Shown here piece by piece: positions 50,989 through 61,170 of a stretch of DNA of 64,000 bases. How positions within the stretch are numbered: the first letter of the stretch is position 1; each line of letters starts with the position of its first letter. The notes under the pieces are model-generated. The model ran no database searches. It was not told the DNA's origin and saw nothing but the letters and a program-made list of their open reading frames with translations. The stretch comes from Muricea muricata (lineage: Eukaryota; Cnidaria; Anthozoa; Malacalcyonacea; Plexauridae): positions 23,152,746 through 23,216,745 of the forward strand of contig OY979717.1 in assembly GCA_963855995.1 (NCBI GenBank), given 5' to 3'. A program made the position numbers and the translations under genes.

Positions 50989-51864
50989 ATGACTTCAACT
51001 GTGAACTTTGACGTGACGATGAACGAGTTAGATAGCAAAGACAAAGAGCCTCCCCTTAGCTCTGACACGAACGACGTACTTAAAGTGAAAGATGGCCAAC
51101 CTGATTGTGCAAATGCCTTAAAAACTGCCAAAGATTCGGCTTCGAACAAAGACGCGAGTATAAACACAAGCAACAACGAACAATACAAGCCAATGGCAAT
51201 CAAGAAGAAACACCGTCGTGGTTCTAGGCGAAGCAAAAAGAAATACAAGCCGTATTCAAAGCTTACGTGGGAAGAAAAGAAAGAAGTAGAAGAGAGAGAC
51301 AGTCGAAGAGCCGTAAGCATTCGCGAGAAATACATGCACGAGAAGGGTCGACCGCTCGCCCCCTTCAACACTTCCCAATTTTTAATGGCTGAACACGATA
51401 CTCAAGAGCCAGACCTGCACGTTAACAGGATAGCGAGGCTTTCCAGTTCGGCCGACGATTCCGACGAAGGCGACTCCGCGTCGATTTCGGACGAGGAAAG
51501 GGACATCGAAGATGTGCGGAATTTTTTGCAGAAGGATTTTGCGGAGACGTACGATCGCTTTCATTCGGAAACTCTGCGTTGCATGAACAAGGAAGAGCTT
51601 ATAAACGAGTATATCGAGCTGGAAAATAAAGTCGAGAACTTGGAGAAGGAGCTAACGAGTATTAAAGCGAACAGCATCAAGGTAAATGGTTACAACACAG
51701 CGGGAAGCGATGTAAACAATAGTAATGTAGACGCTGACCAAGACAGGAGTCGGCAGAATTTAGAACATGAAATTGAAAAATTACGCGAAGAGAACGAAAG
51801 ATTAACAGCGGAGAACACTTTCTTGCGACCTCTAGCAGTAGCTAAAAAAATTCCAGACGTTTAA
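50989..51864 (+). CDS. HEXIM1: HEXIM-family P-TEFb inhibitor, single exon
   Basis: 291 aa, complete and intronless, like vertebrate HEXIM1. HEXIM proteins bind 7SK snRNA and, as dimers, hold the P-TEFb kinase (CDK9/cyclin T) inactive in the nucleus, limiting release of paused RNA polymerase II. Visible parts: a polar N-terminus; an arginine-rich RNA-binding motif at aa 72-86 (KKKHRRGSRRSKKKY) followed by KPYSKLTWEEKK; the kinase-blocking motif PFNTSQFLM at 135-143 (PYNT in vertebrates, so Tyr to Phe here); an acidic stretch at about 155-182; and C-terminal coiled coils at about 201-231 and 256-280 for dimerisation and cyclin T binding. The ATG has ACCATGA context with an in-frame TAG 15 nt upstream. 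The symbol is given for the family; invertebrates usually have one HEXIM gene. Confidence 0.95.
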   Translation: MTSTVNFDVTMNELDSKDKEPPLSSDTNDVLKVKDGQPDCANALKTAKDSASNKDASINTSNNEQYKPMAIKKKHRRGSRRSKKKYKPYSKLTWEEKKEVEERDSRRAVSIREKYMHEKGRPLAPFNTSQFLMAEHDTQEPDLHVNRIARLSSSADDSDEGDSASISDEERDIEDVRNFLQKDFAETYDRFHSETLRCMNKEELINEYIELENKVENLEKELTSIKANSIKVNGYNTAGSDVNNSNVDADQDRSRQNLEHEIEKLREENERLTAENTFLRPLAVAKKIPDV

Positions 51865-51878
51865 CGTGTTTTTAAGGC

Positions 51879-51884
51879 AATAAA
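51879..51884 (+). terminator. Poly(A) signal of HEXIM
   Basis: AATAAA lies 15 nt after the stop codon, followed by a T-rich stretch. A 3' UTR this short is possible; other A/T-rich signals occur further on. Confidence 0.5.
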
Positions 51885-51899
51885 ATTTAGTTTTATATA

Positions 51900-54060
51900 G
51901 AATATATTTATTACCCAGTGGGGATTATTTAGGTTTGTGTCAACAGGGTAATTGCAACTAGACACCTTGGAACGCTTGCGTAATCGAACCTATCTATGAC
52001 TTAAACTAGGAAACTTGTACATATATTCTGCTTCACTATTTTTTATTAAAAAACACTCGTGCGTAATATTTCAACTGTATTTGTTTTCAGACATGGTAAT
52101 TTATTGTTTGTATAAATGCCAAACTGCATGCTTTAAGTGCTAATTAAGTGTACTATGAATGAATTATCAGGCATGATTAGGCAAATTAGATATGTCAAGT
52201 TGAAATGACTATGGAAGTAAGACAATATCAAGGGTTTACAAAAGTGCTAGCTTTCTTAGTTATATCTGCCCTGAACCATACCCAGTCAGATTGTGGATAT
52301 ACCAATGTGGCAGCCAACATAAACCTTGTGCCCCCAGGGCTGGGGTGTTGTGGAGGATTTGCAGCTTTTTGTCCATTTATTGGTGAACTATGTCATTAGC
52401 AAAGAAAATGACTGCTATTGCTCATCTGTGGGGGTGCTGTGATGTTTAACTTTTCAATTAGTGTTCGTATGCTACTCTCTCAGATAGAGCAATCAGTCTT
52501 GCAGGGGCATACCATGACCGTTCTGCTTAGTAGGGGGGGGGGGGTGTACTCTACAGACTTTTTTCAATTTACTGACAATGTGCATTATATTGATTACCTG
52601 TGATTTCCAGTCAATTTATGAAATTCTTGTTCCCCAACATAAAAGTGAGTGTTGGGGCAAGGCGTACACTGTACACCCAACAAACATGTCCTTGGTTGTT
52701 TTTTATTATAAAAAAATGAAATAATTCTGGACAAGCAGGTGATGCATGTAGTTCAAATGCTTCAGAAGTGTTGCATTACAGTAAAAAGTTTTCTATAAAT
52801 ACAAAGATTAATTCGAGATTAATTTTGTCTGATATCTTTCTGAGATTGCATATGCTACTTGCTATTTTTTGTGTTTAATATATGTATACATAATGTGCCC
52901 TCCCGGGCATTACTATAATGGCTGTTATGGCAACTCCTGGATGTGAGTCTGTGTGAGTAGGGAATGTGACCTGAATGTTGTATATAATCCTTGTCAGTAA
53001 AAGGACATTTTATGTTAGGCAAAACAGATTCATCAGTACTTCATTGCAACATGGTGGAAATTCTTTAGAAACTTATCAATAACATTGAAATGGTCTGAAA
53101 GTGAATAATCTAGTGACCCCCCCTGAAAAAATACCCCCCCCCCAAAAAAAAAGCAACGGAATGGTGGGTATGGTATGCTCCTGTTAAATTTATTCCTTCC
53201 TTGAATGGAAGGAGACAAAGTTGTAAGGTTATTTAAAAATGCTGAATTTGTTAGCTTAAGGTTGCAGGCGAATGAGTTGGACAGATTTAGGTGGCGTGGG
53301 GGGGGGGGGGCTCTTCGATTATTTAAGATTTTTGCTTCCTAGTTTTCCATTTTGTGAGTACATAAAGCATGGTACGAAAACGGCATTCTGTTCAGTATAT
53401 GCTACAAGAAACAAACTTACAAGTGATTGTTACCTTTTCAAGTTTTCATACAACTGCAACAACTAAGCGCATCTTCAAAAAAGGTTTCTGTAACCCTTAC
53501 GCTAACCAGTTATACTTTAGCAGGAAAGGAACTACTGACGTATTGTTTATACCGCGCTACTTTACTAACCTCTGTTTACTAACTGCAGATTACGTTACAT
53601 GTGTCGCTACATTTTCATTTTAATATTTTATTTGTAATTGTTTTTGCACTTTTAAATTAAGAAATTATAACATGCCACTTTTACTAAGTTTCAAAAATTT
53701 GGAAGTAACTTTGCAACAGATTGACCTACAAAAATTATATTGTAACTTCGTAGCGGTAACTGATTAATATATTTTTTGTTTAACTTTGTAGCCCGGAACT
53801 ATTTTACTTTGTTTTATAAATGTGCTGTAAGTTGTATTGTTATTGTGACATACATGGCCTTAACTGATTGCTGACCCAACCAGTTTGCCAATTTGCTATT
53901 ATGTGTACCTTGGAATTGGAACGTTAGCTGCAAAGAAAATGGAAAGTTGAAAATTTTAGATTGTGTGTCCTTACACGTTTATCGCGTTATATATGTTCAT
54001 TACGACGTTTGCATGTCCGATAACGTACCTGAGCCAGAGGATTTTAGCTTGTTTATTTAT
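51900..54060. other. Region downstream of HEXIM
   Basis: No gene recognised. Three G or C runs occur: 12 G near 52535, C runs near 53115-53145 and 12 G near 53298. The ORF at 52205-52399 has no family match. Confidence 0.5.
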
Positions 54061-54215
54061 ATTCAGCCCAGCCTCGTACCCAGGCGTCTCTTATGCAAAG
54101 TAAAAGCGCGCATATTAAGTAATTTGATGTGCAAGATATAACCGCGCGAGGAATTCTCGTAGCTAGGCGTCTCTTAGTGCAAAGTCAAAGAGCACATATT
54201 TAACACCCCAGCGCG
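54060..54215. repeat. Two near-tandem copies of an AGGCGTCTCTTA repeat
   Basis: CAGGCGTCTCTTATGCAAAG and TAGGCGTCTCTTAGTGCAAA start two units about 80 bp apart, each followed by an AA(A)GAGCGCATAT-like stretch. Likely relics of a dispersed repeat. Confidence 0.5.
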
Positions 54216-54414
54216 CTCAATCTGTACCTGATCTGCATATATGACACTGAATTAACTGTGGTAATATCTTAATTGAACTAAAAATGAGGCTGATTTATAT
54301 TAGGGTTAAACTTGACAGAAGATTCTATGAATATATCCACAATAGCTCTATATGCAATATTGTCTGCAGTCGAAAACAATCAGGAAGGGGGGGGGGGGGG
54401 GGCGACCGCCTGCA

Positions 54415-54548
54415 ATTCAAATTTGATAAAAATGGTGATAATCAAAAGCAAACAGCCTGGTCTTTCTGACAGAAAAAGAATTATTCCTGTAAGTATTGAA
54501 GCAGCAAACTACTTCAAAGTTTGACTATACCTTTTTCGTTACGTCCTG
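54415..54548. mobile_element. Third, half copy of the mariner-type MITE
   Basis: AAAAATGGTGATAATCAAAA, CCTGGTCTTTCTGACAG, CAAAGTTTGACTATACC and CGTCCTGT follow the order of the right arm of the element at 23996-24580. It is preceded by a 16-base G run, and no left arm is seen. Confidence 0.55.
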
Positions 54549-54705
54549 TCGAAAGTGTTCGAGAGATAAATGAAAATAAAAGAAAAATATGCCAAAACAT
54601 TGCAAAATGCATTCTATTTGTAGCATCCCACTAGTACTGATATCAATTTTCCGCTACTGGTAACCTTTTTTCGTCCTGCAAACTTGGCAATTTAACAATT
54701 AATGA

Positions 54706-54836
54706 CACTTATGCGAGTTTTCAGTTGAAGGCTATTTTGCTCACCACCAAGCCTCGTAGTGACGGATAAATTTCCTCACATCCAAGTGAGACTTGGTGGT
54801 AAGGACAATAGCATTAGGGAAAACCCGCATAAGTGC
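54706..54836. repeat. 131-bp foldback
   Basis: CACTTATGCGAGTTTTC and CTCACCACCAAG pair with CTTGGTGGTAAGG and GGAAAACCCGCATAAGTG at the other end. Confidence 0.65.
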
Positions 54837-55129
54837 TATTTGAGAACATTCTTAGGCGGGTCTCAATTGATCATAACTAGAACATTGCTGTATACAGATA
54901 TTCTGCATTGTGCGGGTACATGTGAGATTGTTTGAAAACCTTAACGAATAACTGAAATTTTGTAGACATTTAATTGTCGGCCGATCCCTCGGCTGCGAAT
55001 TTGCAAATTTGGTAAGGTCGGTGTTTCCAAGTTCGGAAAATTATTCAATTTTTTAATAATTCTTTTATGTTACGAAATACGAATATCATAATTATACAGC
55101 TTTTGATCTCGTTGATTACGAATTTGGAA

Positions 55130-56095
55130 CTCGGATGCCCGTATTTACATACTGTGGCATAGTACAATTGAATATTAGTCGAACACAACTCACCAGACTT
55201 TCTTTATTCCACGATCGTTCTATGTCAGTCCTTTATAAAGGGGAACAAGCAAGTGATTATATTACAACCATTTGCAAGCTACCGTTAACCGTGCATTCAA
55301 AACAACGTTTTAAAAAGTTATGAAGAGCATGTTAGTCAGTTGAAACTTATTAGTTTCAGCTGTCAAACTTGTAAGTTTTGAACGCGTAACTTGTAGTTTT
55401 GTGCGCGTAACTTGAAGTTTTGGTGCCGTAACTTGTAGTTTTGATGCCATAACTTGTAGTTTTGATGTCGTAACTTGTCGTAACTTCAAAACTTGTAGTT
55501 TTAATGTCGTAACTTGTCGTAACTTGTCGTAACTTCAAAACTATAAGTTACGGCATCAAAACTACAAGTTATGGCATCAAAACTACGAGTTATGGCATCA
55601 AAACTACAAGTTATGGCATCAAAACTACAAGTTACGGCACCAAAACTTCAAGTTACGCGCACAAAACTACAAGTTACGCGTTTAAAACTTACAAGTTTGA
55701 CAGCTGAAACTAATAAGTTTCAACTGACTAACATGCTCTTCATAACTTTTTAAAACGTTGTTTTGAATGCACGGTTAACGGTAGCTTGCAAATGGTTGTA
55801 TATCTGTTGTAAATGCCAACAAGTTAAGAGCGTGCAAGCTGGTGCGCAAATGCATTGATAATGACGTATATGTGATCTTTTCAAATCCTATTTTACAGCT
55901 CAACATCATGGCAAAGAAACGAGAAATAATAACAATATATTGAAACTACCTGCTATCAGAACAGAGTATGCTCGTAAATCTTTCTATCTTATAGGAGCTA
56001 AGATCTATAATGAATTGCCCATTGAATTAAGAAGGATTGAGAACAATCAGGATTTCGAGAATAAGGTTACTGAACATTTCAATAAAGTATAAACG
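55130..56095 (+). mobile_element. LINE reverse transcriptase C-terminus, split by a palindrome
   Basis: 55135-55262 encodes PVFTYCGIVQL...SLFHDRSMSVLYKG, and 55900-56091 encodes LKLPAIRTEYARKSFYLIGAKIYNELPIELRR to a stop. Both are blocks of the C-terminal part of CR1/L2-type LINE proteins in correct order. The 538-bp palindrome lies between them. The rest of the LINE is absent upstream. Confidence 0.65.
55263..55800. repeat. 538-bp near-perfect palindrome built of 21-bp units
   Basis: TACAACCATTTGCAAGCTAC at the left pairs with its inverse at the right edge, and the arms pair almost without break to the centre near 55530. The inner part of each arm is a tandem array of about 21-bp units (GTAACTTGTAGTTTTGATGCC, and the inverse in the right arm), with variants GTGCGC, GTGCCG and ATGCCA at one place in the unit mirrored in the other arm. 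Confidence 0.92.
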
Positions 56096-56470
56096 TTCTT
56101 ATTAAATCAGTAGCTATATACCTAATGTAGACAAGGCTTTTTAATGTACATATCAGTTTTTGTTACTTTTTTGTGTGCGTGCTTAACATGAAATAATAAC
56201 GAAAAGTGCAAATTATTTCCCTCCATTTATATCCGCACATTTGATCATTTTTACCTGGTTCTTAACTAGCGAAATAAGCACAAGCACGAGCTAAAACAAA
56301 AGAGAAAACAAAGAAACTCAGTAAAGTTTGCGATATTAGCATGGACATAAGCACAAGACTGCTGGGTTAAGAAAAGAAAACTGCTTTGTCTTCGTAAACC
56401 TCTGAGTAAATTTATCCTTTTTTATTTTGTTTATCATCTGTCACTAGTGAATGCTAGGCTTAAATTCTAC

Positions 56471-56545
56471 AGGGTGTCCCAAAAAATGGTCCCATTAGAC
56501 TTGAGGATACTTATTTAAGCAAGAACTCACATTGTACATTGTTAC
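56471..56545. repeat. End of a mariner-type element
   Basis: TACAGGGTGTCCCAAAAAAT is a typical outer end of mariner-like elements. No matching second end was found nearby. Confidence 0.4.
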
Positions 56546-56929
56546 AACCTAACTGAGGAAAGCCCGACATCATATTTTAGGCGTTTATTGTTTGGGGGCG
56601 ATCTAGCCTTAATGGCCCAAGATATGAAAACATCGTATCCAGCAAGACAGTTTTAAACTTAACCTCACATTCAGGAACAGCTTACTACCTCAAGCGTTTT
56701 CCGCCTGGACCCTCGCACCTCCAGGCAACTAGGTCTTTTTTCCCCGCCAGGGAGGACCCAGTTTCCCCCAGAAAGTTCCAGCACAAATTTCCACAGTGAA
56801 TGAAAAAGCTTAGCACTGACTCTGATATATCAGAAATGGCCTCAAGAGCTCAGATTTCATTTGAGAGTACTATCCTGCTCAGCACCAGTATCCTCTCAAT
56901 AATTTACCCCGTATGGCTGGAAAAAAATT

Positions 56930-57085
56930 GACAAAACCATTCAAGCATTATTAGGCGAAAAGGTTATTGTACAGTGTGTCCTTTACCAAATGAGTTTGTT
57001 TGACCAATTTTTACTACCCCTAAAAAGGATGGGGATGTTAGACTAACTCTAAAGATGCATTACTTCGTTTACTACCCATCACATA
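56930..57085 (+). pseudogene. Possible DIRS-type reverse transcriptase fragment
   Basis: Frames with shifts give KTIQALLGEKVIVQC, then P-N-E-F, CCTAAAAAGGATGGGGATGT (PKKDGDV) and LTLKMH. These resemble the first reverse transcriptase motifs of DIRS-like elements. The fragment is short and broken. Confidence 0.35.
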
Positions 57086-57089
57086 TTTA

Positions 57090-58120
57090 CAGGTAATATT
57101 ACACAGTCAATGCATTGGCATTGAGTGCCTTCATGGAAAATGATGAATTTTTATTCTGTAAAGCTATGGTTCATTGGTTCATTATCAGAAAAATATAGTT
57201 CAGCCTTTATACATTGCATTTCAGTGGAATTGGACCCAATTCAAACAATGGATAATGAGATGGTTAATCTCATCTGGCTATCTCATCTATAAGATTCTTA
57301 TTTCTTGTAGATTTGGTCCCATAGTACACGCACGGTGTATGCGCTATGAGGCTAAGCATAGCTTTTTCAAACATCTTGCTTCCTTCCTGGGTAACTTTAC
57401 CAATGCGTCCTAGCCCTTCACACTGGCAGACCATCATCAGATTCAGACTTGTCTTTTAACAAACAGTTCTAATGGGAACAGAAGCTTGCATCAGTGGCGT
57501 GCTGGCGGGGGGGGGGGGTAGATGGCCCCCAGCCAGCGATTGTTGGGGGCGCAAACATGACAAAAGGGAACCAAGGGAAATGTTGTTGCTCCGCTCATAA
57601 AAGGTTTGTTAATTTATTGCGTTATGCTACCAACATATTCCGTGAAAATAGATGGTGCAGGCAGAAAGCGAAAGATGAGATACAGTTTTTTAACTGTCAA
57701 ATTTAGACTTGAGAGTAATTTCGCGAGCAATATCATATTACCCTGCATAGAACACGTAAAATGAGTCACGGATACGGGGCGCCCATTTTGTATAACAGCG
57801 GAAATGCGCAATTTATTTAGTTATGACAGTGTAAATGCACTTAGGAAGCTTTGCGCACAATTTAGTCCATGCTTGTGCCAATAATATTGGTATAGGCGGA
57901 CATAATTAGTTATAAGCTGTCAAGCTGATAAGCTAATGTTGGAACGCGCCCTTTTTGCAACGAAGGTCACTTAAATTGATTGCATGGTAGCGTGCTTAAC
58001 ATAGTTTATAGGCTTATCGTTATAAAATGATCACAACGATACATAATCATATTATCTGGATCAGATTGCACCGTAGTGGACCAAACAGAAACTTTGAAGT
58101 TGAGAATAGAATAGATTGGC
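57090..58120. other. Intergenic sequence
   Basis: No gene recognised. A 14-base G run lies near 57507-57520, preceded by CAGTGGCGTGCTGGC. Confidence 0.4.
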
Positions 58121-58125
58121 AAGAA

Positions 58126-58348
58126 GAAAAAGCTCGTAAACAACTAAATATAAGACATTTAAATGACCACTCTAATTTTTCCAATTTTTAGTGAGTTATC
58201 AGCCTTTGAAAGCATATTTTTGTACCAGTGCCCAAGTTTTTTCGCGATTTTAGCCTTTTTTCGTAGTTGGAAGTATCAATAACTTGAAGACCGCTTAAAA
58301 AATCGAGGTAGCATTTAATGTCTTATATTTAGTTTTTTACGAGCTTTC
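58126..58348. repeat. 223-bp foldback
   Basis: AGCTCGTAAACAACTAAATA and ATAAGACATTTAAATG pair with TAATGTCTTATATTTAGTTT and TTTACGAGCT. It lies just upstream of the dispersed repeat copy. Confidence 0.65.
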
Positions 58349-58371
58349 TGTTCATGTGAGTTATTTTTTCT

Positions 58372-58545
58372 AAAGTTGAACTTGAAATATCACCTTTTTT
58401 GAGAGTAATACAGTTTTATAGTAATATCGTAGAAAAACGTGTTGGCAAGAGACCACAAGAAATTTCAACGCGGCCAACATTCAGGAATATACTTACTAAC
58501 TTTAAAGGAACAAGATAAAACCAAAATGGAATTGCCCCTCGTAAG
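58372..58545 (+). repeat. Dispersed repeat, copy 2
   Basis: Partner of 19203-19385. Shared words include CAGTTTTATAGTAAT-like, GTAGAAAAACGTGTTGGC and GCGGCCAACATTCAGGA. It ends in AAAATGGAATTGCCCCTCGTAAGTA, matching AAAATGAATTTACCCCTCGAGAAGGTAAGT-like sequence in copy 1. Confidence 0.6.
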
Positions 58546-59699
58546 TATATTGGCCTCTATCTGCTGGACTAGTAAGGCAAACATTTCGATACAATATTAC
58601 ATACAAACATACGATAGAGACTAGAGTTTGATCTTTTGCAAACAGGAAGTGCAAGCATTAAAAGTTATTTAACGGATAGGTCATAGCCCATAGGTCATGA
58701 CTCGTGACTCGAGAAGTGAAATACGCCTAACTAAGATAGGGGAACGCTCCAGATATTTCTTGCAGGACAATTTTTATCATCGCGATGGCACTCCACGCAA
58801 GTGGATCTCGTATTCATTAAGCTCTGATAGCCTTTTTTGCATAACTTGCCTTCTTTAATTTTTACCGACGCCTTATCAAGAGGAGAGCCAATGCGTGCAA
58901 ACCAAGGCAATGCCTTTACTTGCTCTGGTTTCTCCAACTTACTGGAAAAAAACAGCATACCTGTGCGGCCAAACACGAGATGTCAGCAGCTCCGCAAACG
59001 CAAAAATTGCTGAAGTGCTATTTCTGCAGAACCGACATATAGCATGTAGCTACTTTACAGCAACAAGTACAAGAAGATGAAATTAGAAGAATAAGCGAAG
59101 TTGTTTCAAACCGAAGCGTGAAGAAATGTTTTGTACATGTTATAATCCTAATTGCAGGGAAACAAGGACTAGCATTTAGGCGCCATTGAGAATCTCTCAC
59201 AAACATCAACAGCAACAGGGGAAATTTCTTCGCAGTGCTAGAATTCTTCTCCATCTACGATCCTACAATTCGCAATCATCTTGAGAAAGTTCGCCAACAG
59301 CAAGAGCTGGAGAAGTCCGCCGAATTGAAGGTTAAAGGGAAGCGCAACAAAGCTACAAAAGCGAAAGGACGTAGATCAAAATTTAACTAACCTTTCTCAG
59401 TAACAGAACCCAAAACGATGTTATTGATGTTATCGAGAAGGAAATAAAGTGTGCCTTGTAAAACAAATCAAATGCTCCAAAGCTTGGGCTTTGATAGCTG
59501 ACACAACGCCAGACGTAAGCCATCATGAACAACTTAGTATTTGCGTCGTAGACGTAGTATTTGAGTAGTTGACAAGTACGGCTACTGCTTTGAGCATTTG
59601 CCAACAAAACACGCGCTTGGACAATAGATCTATTTTCTGTTCAGATTCTGGAAACTCGCTGAGAACAATCACGATTTGAGCTATGTATCCTGATTAACA

Positions 59700-61170
59700 T
59701 TGTTGGGGCCGTTTTCATTATCGGAAACTTCGCCGTTTTGACCTGGGGCAAGCCGTTTTGACTATCATCATATATGTCACTTGCTTTTATGATTATGTTG
59801 AATTAATGACCAAATACTAAATATAATGTGAGGTATGTCGGAATTTACAATGGTTTAGCAACATATTTCCCCCTTTAAATTTTTATATCATTTTCTAATG
59901 TGTTATATGTATAGCGATGCATGCACTTATGTATACCGAGCTAATTTATTCATAGTCGGAAACATGCTGATTAACCGCAGAGCTCTTAAACAAAATCACA
60001 GCGTAGGCGAAAAACACTTAAAATACACTGGCTTACTGTGTTATATGGAGGACTTTGGAATGGGTAGGACATATTGGACTCATGAGAGTGAGTACATTTA
60101 AGCTTATGTTGTTACGAATATTTTATCCACGCGAACTCAAAGCACGATCAGTATACAGTATCTCGGCTTGTTTGATTCAAACATTGTGATAATTATTGTA
60201 ATAGTATACTGTAATGAGTATTCAAACTAGCAGTTGTTTGGTGCGAAATACTTTTTGACTAACGTCAACATTTTTCAATTTTAAGTAGAATTAACGTCTG
60301 ACATACTTTTGGAAGTACAGGTGTAGTTTCTGTGATACTGGTGTGTTCATTTTTTTATGAAATAGCTGTTGTCTACAGGGAATGCGTGGAAGCGTGTTGT
60401 TGTTATTGCCTACCCAGTATGACGTTTTGCGCCGAACGAATTCATAATGTATTAGTTTTTGATGTTATTGTTTAGACACCAAATTAGCGTTGGCCAAGGC
60501 TTCAGTGATCGCAAAAGCCAAAGGCAATGCGTAAATGAGTGATTTTTAGCCCGTTATATTTGCGATGGATTCTGATTGTTAATTCATCATAATCACGCTA
60601 CATGTAAACAGAAACTAATTTATTTATGCGGATAAATTGTGAGCTCTTAAATTTGTTTTTTTCACTGTATTTTCTCAATAATCTGTGTATACGAATGTGC
60701 ATATTCTTGCTTTTGTGGGCAAAAAAGTTTTATAAAAGGTTTATAAAGTATTTTTCTTTTTAATAAACCTACATAGTTCAGCTTTTCAAATAGAAAATTC
60801 AGCTACGTATTAGACATCGCAATTTACTATTAATAGTATTGTCAAGTATTTTTGCGATTTGTTTTATAATTTTGTAAATAGTATGTTTGATTATTCAACA
60901 CCGTTCAACACCGAACGATCGTCGCATAATAAAATGTAAAGCTCGGACAATGTCGGAATACGCCGCAATGATTTTTGCACAGTCAGCTAAGTAACCGCAT
61001 GAACCTCAACCGCGAACCGCACGAACAGCGACCGCTAACCGCACGAACCGTAACCGCGAACCGCACGAACCGCAGCCGCGAACCGCACGAAACGTAACCG
61101 CGAACCGCACGAACCGCAGCCGCAAACCGCACGAACCGCGACCGAACCGCATGTGTTAAGTTACTTCTAG
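59700..61170. other. Interruption inside the hAT pseudogene
   Basis: AT-rich sequence without transposase similarity between two parts of the hAT frame, ending in a GC-rich minisatellite. Its own ends were not resolved; it may be an insertion or a lost stretch replaced by repeats. Confidence 0.5.
60992..61152. repeat. ACCGCGAACCGCACGA minisatellite
   Basis: About 160 bp of tandem units of roughly 24 bp, built of AACCGC and GAACCGCACGA words with variants (CAACCGCG, GTAACCGCG, GCAGCCGCG). Much more GC-rich than its surroundings. Confidence 0.9.

Noticed and set aside
50934-51371. Minus-strand ORF of 145 codons
   Set aside because: It is antisense to the well-supported HEXIM coding exon and has no recognisable domain.
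52205-52399. Small secreted Cys-containing protein
   Set aside because: The open frame has a weak hydrophobic start but no clear signal peptide, no neighbouring exon and no family match.
55356-55753. Regularly spaced repeats resembling a CRISPR array, and the ORFs across them
   Set aside because: Units are contiguous without unique spacers and form a palindrome in eukaryotic DNA. The Lys/Thr/Ser repeat ORFs are products of the tandem units.
58731-58976. Minus-strand ORF of 81 codons with Cys residues
   Set aside because: The + strand of the same bases encodes zinc-finger blocks of the ZMYM1-like hAT protein, in order with further hAT blocks downstream, so the - frame is a shadow.
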